5,101 nucleotides of DNA. Origin: Bacteroidota bacterium (GTDB lineage Bacteria > Bacteroidota > Rhodothermia > Rhodothermales > UBA10348). Under the pieces are notes generated by a model that saw only the letters and a program-made list of their open reading frames with translations, had not been told where the DNA came from and searched no databases. Shown here piece by piece: positions 1 through 5,101 of this stretch. The position numbers were made by a program, and so were the translations under genes. Position 1 is the stretch's first letter. Every line of letters starts with the position of its first letter. The stretch is from NCBI GenBank assembly GCA_024640835.1, contig JAHEEH010000193.1, positions 1 through 5,101 on the forward strand, in the 5' to 3' direction.

Positions 1-282
1 GCCGAAACCTCGGGGAGCATCAGGGTCCGCGTCGAGGCTGCACGACGAATGAGATCGGCACGGCAGCTGCGACCGGACGCGGTGCGGCTGGACCCGGGAT
101 GCGAGGATATGCTGGCTGCCGCAATCGAGCGCCTCGGGCTTTCGGCGCGAGCGACGGTCGCCATCCGAAGGGTGGCCCGAACGATCGCCGACCTGGCCGG
201 AACGGATGGCGTAGATCCCGAACACGTTGCCGAGGCCATCCAGTACCGGAGCCTCGACCGGATGCTGCACCCGCCGATCTGA
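1..282 (+). CDS. comM: C-terminal part of ComM/YifB-family Mg-chelatase-like AAA+ ATPase (5' end outside window)
   Basis: Reading frame 1 is open from the first base to a TGA at 280-282, giving 93 visible residues of a protein that is normally about 500 aa. The segment matches the Mg-chelatase C-terminal helical domain of the ComM/YifB family: an early SIRVRVEAARRMR stretch, then the hallmark LSARATVAIRRVARTIADLAG, and an ending like AEAIQYRSLDR. The AAA+ core with its Walker motifs and any Lon-like N-terminal domain would lie to the left. In Proteobacteria, ComM is a hexameric helicase that promotes branch migration when transformed DNA is integrated; that role is family knowledge and is not shown here. 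An ATG at 49 could open a shorter ORF, but the family similarity begins before it, so the gene is taken as cut by the window edge. It converges on the exbD-type gene and is unlikely to share its regulation. Confidence 0.9.
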   Translation, partial: AETSGSIRVRVEAARRMRSARQLRPDAVRLDPGCEDMLAAAIERLGLSARATVAIRRVARTIADLAGTDGVDPEHVAEAIQYRSLDRMLHPPI

Positions 283-313
283 AACGAGGCCGCGCCGGGA
301 GCCCGTTCTCCGT
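283..313. other. Short convergent intergenic gap, no clear terminator
   Basis: Only 31 bp separate the stop of the plus-strand comM-like gene from the stop of the minus-strand exbD-like gene. The gap holds a tiny CGGG-AG-CCCG inverted repeat at 296-305, but its two-base loop and the lack of a T-run make it a poor intrinsic terminator. The two transcripts probably overlap at their ends or are ended by Rho. Confidence 0.5.
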
Positions 314-727
314 CTAGTTGGGCCGCAGGTCCACCCGCTCGGTGGCCATGAGGACCCGGAGGTTCAGGGCCTGGGCGACACCGGCGACCGTCGCGAACTG
401 TCCGACGGTGGCTTCCTGGTCCGCGCGGAGCACGAGCGCCGTGCGGTCACCGGCCACGCGCTGAACGGCGTCGAGCAGCCCCTCGCGCGGTGTGCGCTCC
501 TGCTCCACGTAGTAGTCCCCGTCGGATGTGATGGCTACGGTGACGTAACGCGCATCCGTCGGCGCCGAGGCGTCGATCTGCGGCAGGTTCACCCGGATGC
601 CGAACTGCGGGATGAAGCTCGATGTCAGCAGGAAGAAGATCAGCAGAAGGAGCACGATATCCGCCAACCCGGCCAGGCTGAACGCCGACAGCGGTTTGCG
701 CTCCGTGGAGAAGTTGATGGCAGACAT
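314..727 (-). CDS. exbD: ExbD/TolR-family proton-channel accessory protein
   Basis: This 137-aa protein has the usual ExbD/TolR size and layout. A short cytoplasmic N-terminus (about 1-16) is followed by one membrane helix at about 17-39 (core ADIVLLLLIFFLLTS) and a periplasmic domain at about 45-137. Asp23 sits at the place of the essential proton-carrying aspartate of ExbD and TolR, and the IFFLLTS motif after it is typical. The periplasmic part keeps the family pattern (VLRADQEATVGQFATVAGVAQ, then LMATER). ExbD works with ExbB in the inner membrane, turning proton flow into force delivered to a periplasmic partner. The ATG start is supported by an AGGGA Shine-Dalgarno 6 nt upstream that overlaps the stop of exbB, so translation is probably coupled. 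It is the last gene of the run and no tonB follows. Whether it serves TonB-, Tol- or other transport cannot be decided from sequence alone. Confidence 0.93.
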   Translation of the reverse strand: MSAINFSTERKPLSAFSLAGLADIVLLLLIFFLLTSSFIPQFGIRVNLPQIDASAPTDARYVTVAITSDGDYYVEQERTPREGLLDAVQRVAGDRTALVLRADQEATVGQFATVAGVAQALNLRVLMATERVDLRPN

Positions 728-733
728 GGCGTG

Positions 734-738
734 TCCCT
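734..738 (-). promoter_or_regulatory. Ribosome binding site of the exbD-type gene
   Basis: The minus strand reads AGGGA here, 6 nt before the ATG at 727, and overlaps the TAG stop of exbB (739-737). This fixes the exbD start and suggests translational coupling with exbB. Confidence 0.65.
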
Positions 739-1471
739 AGAAGGAGTCCTGAATGCGTCCGCGAGACTGGCCGGACGGGGCCGGAGCCTGCAGAAGATCG
801 ACGAACTCGGTCGCGGAGCGCTCGAGGTCATTCACCAGGCGCCGGATGCGCTCGAACAGGAAATTGTAGAAGAAGAACGCCAGGATGCCGACGATCAGTC
901 CCGCAGCCGTCGTCAGGAGCGCCTCCCAGATGCCCCCGGCGAGCACGCTCGGATTGACGTTGCCCTGGAGGTTCTGGATCTGCTGGAAGGCGGAGATCAT
1001 GCCGGTGACCGTACCGAGAAAGCCCAGCATCGGAGCGATACCCGCGATGGAGGCCAGGAGGTCGGTCCGCTTCTCCAGTTCGAAGGCCTCGTACTTTCCG
1101 GCCGCGTTCACCGCATCCTGGATCTCGGAGATCGGTCGTCCGAGCCGCTCGAGCCCGTGCTTGAGGATTCTCGTGATCGGCTTGTCCTGGGCGTCGCAGA
1201 AGGCCTGGGCACCGTCGATGTTCGCCGCCCGGACATAGTCGCGGATCCGATCCATGATGGCCGCCGGGTCGGTCGCGGCGCGTCGAAGCGTCATCAGGCG
1301 CTCGATGAACAGGTAGATGGTGACGACCGAGAGCAGGATGATGGGATACATCACCCACCCACCTTCCGAGAGGATCTGGAGCGTCGATACCTGGTCGGGG
1401 GGCGGAATGACCTGTGCGAGCGACGGGTTCGCCGCGGTGTCGGCGATCTGCTGGATGAAGGCGAGGATCAT
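737..1471 (-). CDS. exbB: ExbB/TolQ/MotA-family proton-channel protein
   Basis: This 244-aa inner-membrane protein has the three-helix plan of ExbB/TolQ. An N-terminal tail (about 1-38, probably periplasmic) leads into TM1 at about 39-58 (GGWVMYPIILLSVVTIYLF). A cytoplasmic loop with conserved helices follows, then TM2 at about 139-161 with APMLGFLGTVTGMI, and TM3 at about 184-206 with ALLTTAAGLIVGI. Thr154 and Thr188 line up with the channel-lining threonines Thr148 and Thr181 of E. coli ExbB. The family forms a pentamer around an ExbD dimer and conducts protons. The ATG start gives an N-terminal extension like that of Bacteroidota-type ExbB. There is no Shine-Dalgarno before it: the 29 bp after the previous stop are pyrimidine-rich on the coding strand, so the start is somewhat uncertain. 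The stop is 9 nt before exbD. The function as ExbB/TolQ is secure; the energised partner is unknown. Confidence 0.93.
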   Translation of the reverse strand: MILAFIQQIADTAANPSLAQVIPPPDQVSTLQILSEGGWVMYPIILLSVVTIYLFIERLMTLRRAATDPAAIMDRIRDYVRAANIDGAQAFCDAQDKPITRILKHGLERLGRPISEIQDAVNAAGKYEAFELEKRTDLLASIAGIAPMLGFLGTVTGMISAFQQIQNLQGNVNPSVLAGGIWEALLTTAAGLIVGILAFFFYNFLFERIRRLVNDLERSATEFVDLLQAPAPSGQSRGRIQDSF

Positions 1472-1500
1472 GGACGGAAGATGGAGATGGAGCGGGTGTG
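1472..1500 (-). other. Pyrimidine-rich spacer before exbB without Shine-Dalgarno
   Basis: On the coding (minus) strand this 29-nt spacer consists mainly of C and T, with a repeated CTCCAT, and contains no AGGAG-like motif. ExbB translation probably depends on reinitiation after the upstream gene or on an SD-independent mechanism. Confidence 0.5.
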
Positions 1501-2712
1501 TCAGGGTCTGATGCGCCGAACCCAGGTGCCGGCCGGAAGGCGGCCGGTCATTTCCTGTCGCGCCTGGTCCGCGACAGCGGCGGATTCGTAGCGTCCCACG
1601 GCGAGTCGGTACCGTGGGGATCCGTCCTCGACATAGGCCAGGACGGCTGCCGGGAGACCGAGCTCCCTGTAGGGCTGGATGCCCTGCAGGGCATCAGCCT
1701 CGATGACGGTCGAGCCGACGATCAGCGTGTAGCCCGGGGAGGACGTGTCGAAGTCCTGCCCGGGAGGAGCGGCCGCCGGCACCTCGGCGGGAGGAATCGG
1801 AGTGCCCGGCGTCGGTGCTACAGTCTCAACTTGGGGCTCCGCAGCTTCCGGCTCCGCGGCGGCCAGCGACGAGTCCATCGCGGTCGAAACCTCCGTGGAA
1901 GAGGATGCGGCCGCGGTCGTATCCACGGGCGCGGCCGCCGTGAGGCCGGCCGTCACCGTATCGGCGGCGGCCACGGTGTCGATCGGCCGGGGTGGCCGGC
2001 CACCCTGCGTCAGCACGACCGCGACCACGGCCACAACAACGACGATCGCTCCGACGGCCAGTGGAAGAACGGGTACTCTCCTGCGCGGGCGAACCGGTGC
2101 GGTGCGAGCCGGAGGAGGGGGCGGAGGAGTGGGCGGTTCCTTCGGCTCGGGAACGGAAAGGTCGACCTGATCAGGGGGGGCGACCGGTGCCGCGTAGCGG
2201 GAAGCAGGCTGCTCCTTCCCTTCGTCCGGATCGACAGCCCCCCCCTCGAAGGCCGGTACTTCGGGCTGAGCGGAGACAGGAGGCTGATCTTCCTCCTTCT
2301 CCTCCGGCATGAACACGACCGGCGTGTCCCAATCGACCGCATCCGCGAAGAAGGGCTCCGGTCGGAACGCAATTCGGCCTATTCGGCCGGTCAGTCGTCC
2401 GATGCCGGGCAGCAGGACCGATCCGGTTTCCTCCAGGTGACTCCGTACGGCCCGCGCGAAGCCGTCGATGCGCGACGTTACCTCGGCGGGAGGCGCACCG
2501 ACTTCCGCCCCGACCTGGTCCGCGAGGGACTGATCCACGGACGGATCTTCCGAAGTGCCCTCGCTGAACAGAATGGAAACCCGGCCGGAATCCTGGTCCG
2601 TTTCGACGGTCCAGGTGCCGACACCGGGGATCGTGGTGTCCTCGCCGCGTTGAAGCCGCTCGGTCACCACGAGAACCAGGGCACGAAGGAAATCGCTCGG
2701 AGGTACAGGCAC
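1501..2712 (-). CDS. HU-like (HU-CCDC81 type) membrane-anchored protein with C-terminal SPOR domain
   Basis: This 403-aa protein has a clear modular order. Residues about 5-50 look like a first HU-fold unit (FLRALVLVVTERLQRGEDTTIPGVGTW) and about 78-120 like a second (IDGFARAVRSHLEETGSVLLPGIGRL followed by IAFRP). This paired arrangement is the HU-CCDC81 type described for FCB-group bacteria. An acidic, proline-rich linker (135-205, with PPTPPPPPP at 193-201) leads to a basic RPRRR patch and a single membrane helix at about 213-235, predicting an N-terminus in the cytoplasm. An Ala/Thr/Pro-rich periplasmic linker (236-325) ends in a SPOR domain at about 327-403 (GYTLIVGST, then YRLAVGRYES). 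SPOR domains bind denuded glycan strands at division septa. The HU units suggest, but do not prove, contact with DNA or a protein partner. The start is GTG at 2712, because an in-frame TGA lies 21 nt upstream; no Shine-Dalgarno supports it. The gene sits between an outer-membrane barrel gene and exbB. Confidence 0.85.
   Translation of the reverse strand: MPVPPSDFLRALVLVVTERLQRGEDTTIPGVGTWTVETDQDSGRVSILFSEGTSEDPSVDQSLADQVGAEVGAPPAEVTSRIDGFARAVRSHLEETGSVLLPGIGRLTGRIGRIAFRPEPFFADAVDWDTPVVFMPEEKEEDQPPVSAQPEVPAFEGGAVDPDEGKEQPASRYAAPVAPPDQVDLSVPEPKEPPTPPPPPPARTAPVRPRRRVPVLPLAVGAIVVVVAVVAVVLTQGGRPPRPIDTVAAADTVTAGLTAAAPVDTTAAASSSTEVSTAMDSSLAAAEPEAAEPQVETVAPTPGTPIPPAEVPAAAPPGQDFDTSSPGYTLIVGSTVIEADALQGIQPYRELGLPAAVLAYVEDGSPRYRLAVGRYESAAVADQARQEMTGRLPAGTWVRRIRP
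2174..2180. repeat. Seven-base G/C homopolymer in the HU-SPOR gene
   Basis: Seven G on the plus strand, read as seven C in the gene, encode part of Ala178-Pro179-Pro180. A slip by -1 here would put a TGA (2173-2171) directly after the tract and end the protein at about 180 residues, before the membrane helix. Confidence 0.8.
2238..2245. repeat. Eight-base C/G homopolymer in the HU-SPOR gene
   Basis: Eight C on the plus strand, read as eight G in the gene, encode the Glu156-Gly157-Gly158-Ala159 junction. It is the longest homopolymer noticed in the window and lies in the cytoplasmic linker, so any slippage would leave the HU region intact and remove the membrane and SPOR parts. Confidence 0.8.
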
Positions 2713-2768
2713 GATTGGAGCGGGCTCAGGCTTTCAAGATAGGGACACGGCTCTCCTGATTCGACCGT
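2713..2768 (-). other. 56-bp spacer between barrel gene and HU-SPOR gene with a stranded Shine-Dalgarno/GTG
   Basis: This is the widest gap in the run. On the coding strand it carries AGGAGAG at 2757-2751, then a GTG at 2748 in the same frame as the HU-SPOR gene, but the frame is closed four codons later by TGA (2736-2734). It could be a minimal leader ORF, a relic of an earlier start, or a sequence error. No convincing promoter or hairpin terminator was seen. Confidence 0.55.
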
Positions 2769-4511
2769 CTACCATTCCCACGCGAGGCCGGCAGTGAATA
2801 TGGTCGGAGGACGCAGATAGCGATCCCACTCCGGGCGGTTGCCCCCGAGATTCTCGAGTCGGAACACGGCACTCGCGTTCCCGGATACCCGGTACGAGGC
2901 GACGAGGTCCATGTCGGCAAATGCAGGCAGCTCATCCAGATCGCCGTACAGGTCCCGGGTCCGGGGACCTTCTACCCGCACGGTGATCTGGACGAGGCCC
3001 CGGCCATCGAGAAGGGCAGCGGAAACCAGGCTTCGCAGGGTCCACGGTGCGAAATACGGGATATCGGTCTCGAGGTCGGTCAGCCTTCCGTCGCGGACGG
3101 TCGCTCCGACCCCTGCCTGGACGGAGGCCCCGAAGTAGGCCGTGACGTCGACTGCGGCATCGGTCTCACGTGCCTTGGCATGGCGGACATTCGAGATGCC
3201 GCGAACGAAGTCGATCGTATTCGTCGGGTCGTGCGAGAAGGTGCGACGGTTCGGAGAGCGCCTGTAGCCCGCGGAAAGCGCGAACTCGACGGGTCCGAAC
3301 GCGGCTACGAGACGACCCTGCGCATCGACGGGCCAGACCTCGGGCTCCACTACCGGCGCGTCCACGATGAACGGCTGCTCTCCGTAGAGGTCAACGAGTC
3401 GGGCCCTGGTCGTGCGCGGATGCTGCGAAAGCACCAGGCGCAGAACGGGGCCGAGCGCGGCATCCAGCCGGAGGTCCGGCGACACGTAGCTGAAGGATCG
3501 GTCTGCTTCCGACGCGTCCAGGGCGTCCCGACCGGCACCCACCACCACGGCTCCGGCCGAGAGCCGCCCGACGCGCCCCACGTGCAGGCGCACGCCTCCG
3601 CCGGCGAGGTACCGATCGGCGGCGGCAGACGGGCGATCGTCGGCCACGGGAGTGGTCTTCGACCAATCGGCCCGGAGCCAGATGTCGACCGGATTTCCCA
3701 TGGTCTCAACGGCTCCGTCGAGCGACGCGGTTCGATCCTCCCGGTCCGTCCCGCTGACCAGTTCGCCGTCCGGACCCGCGATATCAGTCCGCACGGACGA
3801 AGCGCCGAACGAACCGCCAGCCTCGAACCGGACCGCGCCTCGACGGCGTGCGAGGGTTGCGTCGATCGAGCCGCCGCGGACGTCACGCTCGGGGAAGGCG
3901 GCATCCGGGTTTCCGTCGGACCGCACGACTCCGTACAGGGTATACCGGGACAGCACGCCCTCCATGGAGGCGCCCAATTCCAGCCCGCCGACGGGTGCGG
4001 CACCACGTGCGGCGAAGTCTCCCTGCCCGTATTCCGCATGGACCCCCGTTCCGGGCCAGGCCTCGAATCCGGAGCGTCCCCTGTACGAGCCGTTCACGGT
4101 CCACCGGGCGCCGGAAGAGGTCCCGGATGCCAGGTCGGCAAGGACGTACCGTTCCGTGTACCGACCGATTCCGCCCTCGACCTGCCCCCGGAAAACGGGA
4201 CCATCGAGGTAGGAGGCGACGGCCGGGGCTGCCGGGGAGCGCAGCGGGCTCGGGGGAAGGTCGGCGCGCTCCTGCTTGTAGGGTTCGGCGAACGGTGTGC
4301 GCCCGGCGGCGACGTCCGGGATGCGCGGCGGCGGATTGAATCCGACGAGCGGCTGTCGCCGCAGGGACGGGAAGCGGATGGTGAGCTCGCCCCGGATCTC
4401 GACCTCGCGGGGGACCAGGTCCGGAAGAACCGGATCGTCCTGGGCACGTGCGGCCGGAACGACGAGGAGCGAAGCGAGAAACAGGGCTGGGAGGGTCCGG
4501 ATGATGCTCAT
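2769..4511 (-). CDS. Outer-membrane beta-barrel protein, TonB-receptor-like barrel without obvious plug
   Basis: This 580-aa protein begins with a clear Sec signal peptide (MSIIRTLPALFLASLLVVPAARA, likely cut after Ala23). Residues 31-95 form a proline-rich non-barrel segment (REVEIRGELTIRFPSL, GFNPPPRIP, DLPPSPLRSP). From about 100 to the end the chain shows repeated short amphipathic strands separated by Gly/Asp/Arg-rich turns, as in a transmembrane beta-barrel of perhaps 14-22 strands. It ends in a strand with a terminal aromatic residue (IFTAGLAWEW), which fits a BAM recognition signal and resembles the last strands of TonB-dependent receptors. A canonical plug domain of about 120-150 residues is not seen. 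The ATG at 4511 was chosen because GGAGGG lies 6 nt upstream and the signal peptide begins there; a longer frame reaching back to 4673 only overlaps the TPR gene. The substrate is unknown. ExbB/ExbD downstream hint at energy coupling. Confidence 0.75.
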   Translation of the reverse strand: MSIIRTLPALFLASLLVVPAARAQDDPVLPDLVPREVEIRGELTIRFPSLRRQPLVGFNPPPRIPDVAAGRTPFAEPYKQERADLPPSPLRSPAAPAVASYLDGPVFRGQVEGGIGRYTERYVLADLASGTSSGARWTVNGSYRGRSGFEAWPGTGVHAEYGQGDFAARGAAPVGGLELGASMEGVLSRYTLYGVVRSDGNPDAAFPERDVRGGSIDATLARRRGAVRFEAGGSFGASSVRTDIAGPDGELVSGTDREDRTASLDGAVETMGNPVDIWLRADWSKTTPVADDRPSAAADRYLAGGGVRLHVGRVGRLSAGAVVVGAGRDALDASEADRSFSYVSPDLRLDAALGPVLRLVLSQHPRTTRARLVDLYGEQPFIVDAPVVEPEVWPVDAQGRLVAAFGPVEFALSAGYRRSPNRRTFSHDPTNTIDFVRGISNVRHAKARETDAAVDVTAYFGASVQAGVGATVRDGRLTDLETDIPYFAPWTLRSLVSAALLDGRGLVQITVRVEGPRTRDLYGDLDELPAFADMDLVASYRVSGNASAVFRLENLGGNRPEWDRYLRPPTIFTAGLAWEW

Positions 4512-4513
4512 GA

Positions 4514-5101
4514 TCAGCCCTCCGCGAGTTCGGCCCGTTCGCGCCGAGCTTCCTCGGCGGTCGGATGTTGGGGGTAGCTCTCCATGAGGATCTCGTAGAT
4601 GCGGACGGCCTCTCCCGGGCGACCCAGGTCCCTGAGACAGCGGGCCTGCTCCAGGTAGCCGCGGGCCATCCACTCGGTATAGCCCGCGAATCGGACCGGT
4701 ATGCGCGACAATTCCTCCATGGCCCCACCCGGGTCACCGGTTCTCCGAAGCAACGAACCCAGGCGGTACAGCGCCTCGGCTCCGGCCTCGCCCTGGCTTC
4801 GAGTGGCCGCGAATCGGTAGCGGACCACTGCCTGGTTCAATTCCCCGTGCATCTCCAGGATGCGCCCGAGACCGAGGTGGGCCGGAGCCGTGTCGGGGTC
4901 GTCGGGAGAATCGTCAACCAGTTCCCTGAGGATCCGCTCGGCTTCGTCCGTCCTTCCCTGCGCGAGAAGAGTCATGCTGCGCCCGTAGAGGGCCTCCGCT
5001 TGCCGCACGGGATCGTCGCCGGAAGCCTGTTCCAGTGCATCGTAGGCGCTGAGGGCACGGTCCAGATTGCCGGCCTCGAGATACAACCGACCCAGCTGGG
5101 C
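4514..5101 (-). CDS. Tetratricopeptide-repeat protein, C-terminal part (5' end outside window)
   Basis: The frame is open to the right edge, giving 195 visible residues that end at a TGA (4516-4514). It consists of helical TPR units of roughly 34-37 residues. Examples are LGRLYLEAGNLDRALSAYDALE (about 3-24), ALYGRSMTLLAQGRTDEAERI (37-57), APAHLGLGRILEMHGELNQAV (72-92), a unit around ALYRLGSLLRRTGDPGGAM, and a last one with LEQARCLRDLGRPGEAVRIYE. About five repeats are visible and more are likely upstream, since a repeat is already under way at the edge. The C-terminus is charged and rich in Glu, Ala and Arg. The repeats resemble those of CpoB/YbgF- or BamD-like envelope TPR proteins, but no signal peptide or lipobox can be seen because the start is missing. 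A TTG at 5086 in frame is not taken as the start because it falls inside a repeat. Its role is probably protein-protein scaffolding for the downstream barrel and motor proteins. Confidence 0.88.
   Translation of the reverse strand, partial: AQLGRLYLEAGNLDRALSAYDALEQASGDDPVRQAEALYGRSMTLLAQGRTDEAERILRELVDDSPDDPDTAPAHLGLGRILEMHGELNQAVVRYRFAATRSQGEAGAEALYRLGSLLRRTGDPGGAMEELSRIPVRFAGYTEWMARGYLEQARCLRDLGRPGEAVRIYEILMESYPQHPTAEEARRERAELAEG
4518..4523 (-). promoter_or_regulatory. Ribosome binding site of the outer-membrane barrel gene
   Basis: The minus strand reads GGAGGG, 6 nt before the ATG at 4511, inside the last codons of the TPR gene. It decides the barrel start in favour of 4511. The TPR stop and barrel start are only 2 nt apart, so the two genes are probably translationally coupled. 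Confidence 0.8.

Noticed and set aside
296..305. Inverted repeat in the convergent gap as a terminator
   Set aside because: The stem is four base pairs with a two-base loop and no T-run follows on either strand.
227..1591. Long plus-strand open frame of 454 codons opposite exbD and exbB
   Set aside because: It lies antisense to two clearly recognised genes, its product is a low-complexity Arg/Asp/Glu/Gly-rich chain without any family motif, and such frames are expected in GC-rich coding DNA.
2734..2736. TGA read as an amino acid (recoded genetic code or selenocysteine)
   Set aside because: TGA is used as the normal stop of the comM-like, HU-SPOR and TPR genes in this window, and no selenocysteine insertion structure was noticed after it.
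1498..2742. Plus-strand open frame of 414 codons opposite the HU-SPOR gene
   Set aside because: The minus strand has a coherent domain order with membrane helix and SPOR domain; the plus-strand product is Arg/Gly-rich and featureless.
3180..4577. Plus-strand open frame of 465 codons opposite the barrel gene
   Set aside because: The minus strand carries a signal peptide, ribosome site and barrel pattern; the plus-strand product has none of these.
4512..4673. N-terminal extension of the barrel gene to an upstream start at 4673
   Set aside because: It would overlap the TPR gene by 160 bp, the extra residues are Gly/Arg/Pro-rich and without motif, and the signal peptide with its own ribosome site begins at 4511.

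Overview
The window is GC-rich and densely coding. It carries the end of one plus-strand gene, followed by a compact run of five minus-strand genes that converges on it. The best guess at origin is a GC-rich member of the FCB group, most likely Gemmatimonadota or a relative. The main reason is a membrane protein that joins an N-terminal HU-like (HU-CCDC81 type) region to a C-terminal SPOR domain, an architecture known mainly from Bacteroidota and allies. The ExbB/ExbD pair has the same flavour, with a long N-terminal extension before the first membrane segment of ExbB. This taxonomic call is inference, as there is no rRNA in the window.

Layout, left to right: 1-282 (+) is the C-terminal end of a ComM/YifB-type Mg-chelatase-like AAA+ ATPase, the competence and recombination helicase family. 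A 31-bp convergent gap follows. The minus-strand genes then read from right to left: a TPR protein (5101 to 4514, start outside the window); an outer-membrane beta-barrel protein with a Sec signal peptide (4511 to 2769); the HU-like/TM/SPOR protein (2712 to 1501); ExbB/TolQ (1471 to 737); and ExbD/TolR (727 to 314). Gaps between them are 2, 56, 29 and 9 bp, so they probably form one operon whose promoter lies beyond the right edge.

Together the five products span the whole envelope: a DNA-binding-like domain in the cytoplasm, a proton-driven motor in the inner membrane, a peptidoglycan-binding SPOR domain in the periplasm, a barrel in the outer membrane, and a TPR scaffold. No TonB, TolA or Pal gene is visible. 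The main point of interest is therefore a possible energised trans-envelope complex, perhaps for division, chromosome segregation or outer-membrane maintenance, built around an HU-SPOR protein in place of a classical TonB or TolA. Secondary points are the odd start region of the HU-SPOR gene (a good Shine-Dalgarno and GTG cut off by an in-frame TGA) and two homopolymer tracts just before its membrane segment, where slippage would release a soluble HU-only form. No RNA gene, mobile element, CRISPR array or convincing terminator was seen, and no gene-free stretch exceeds 60 bp.
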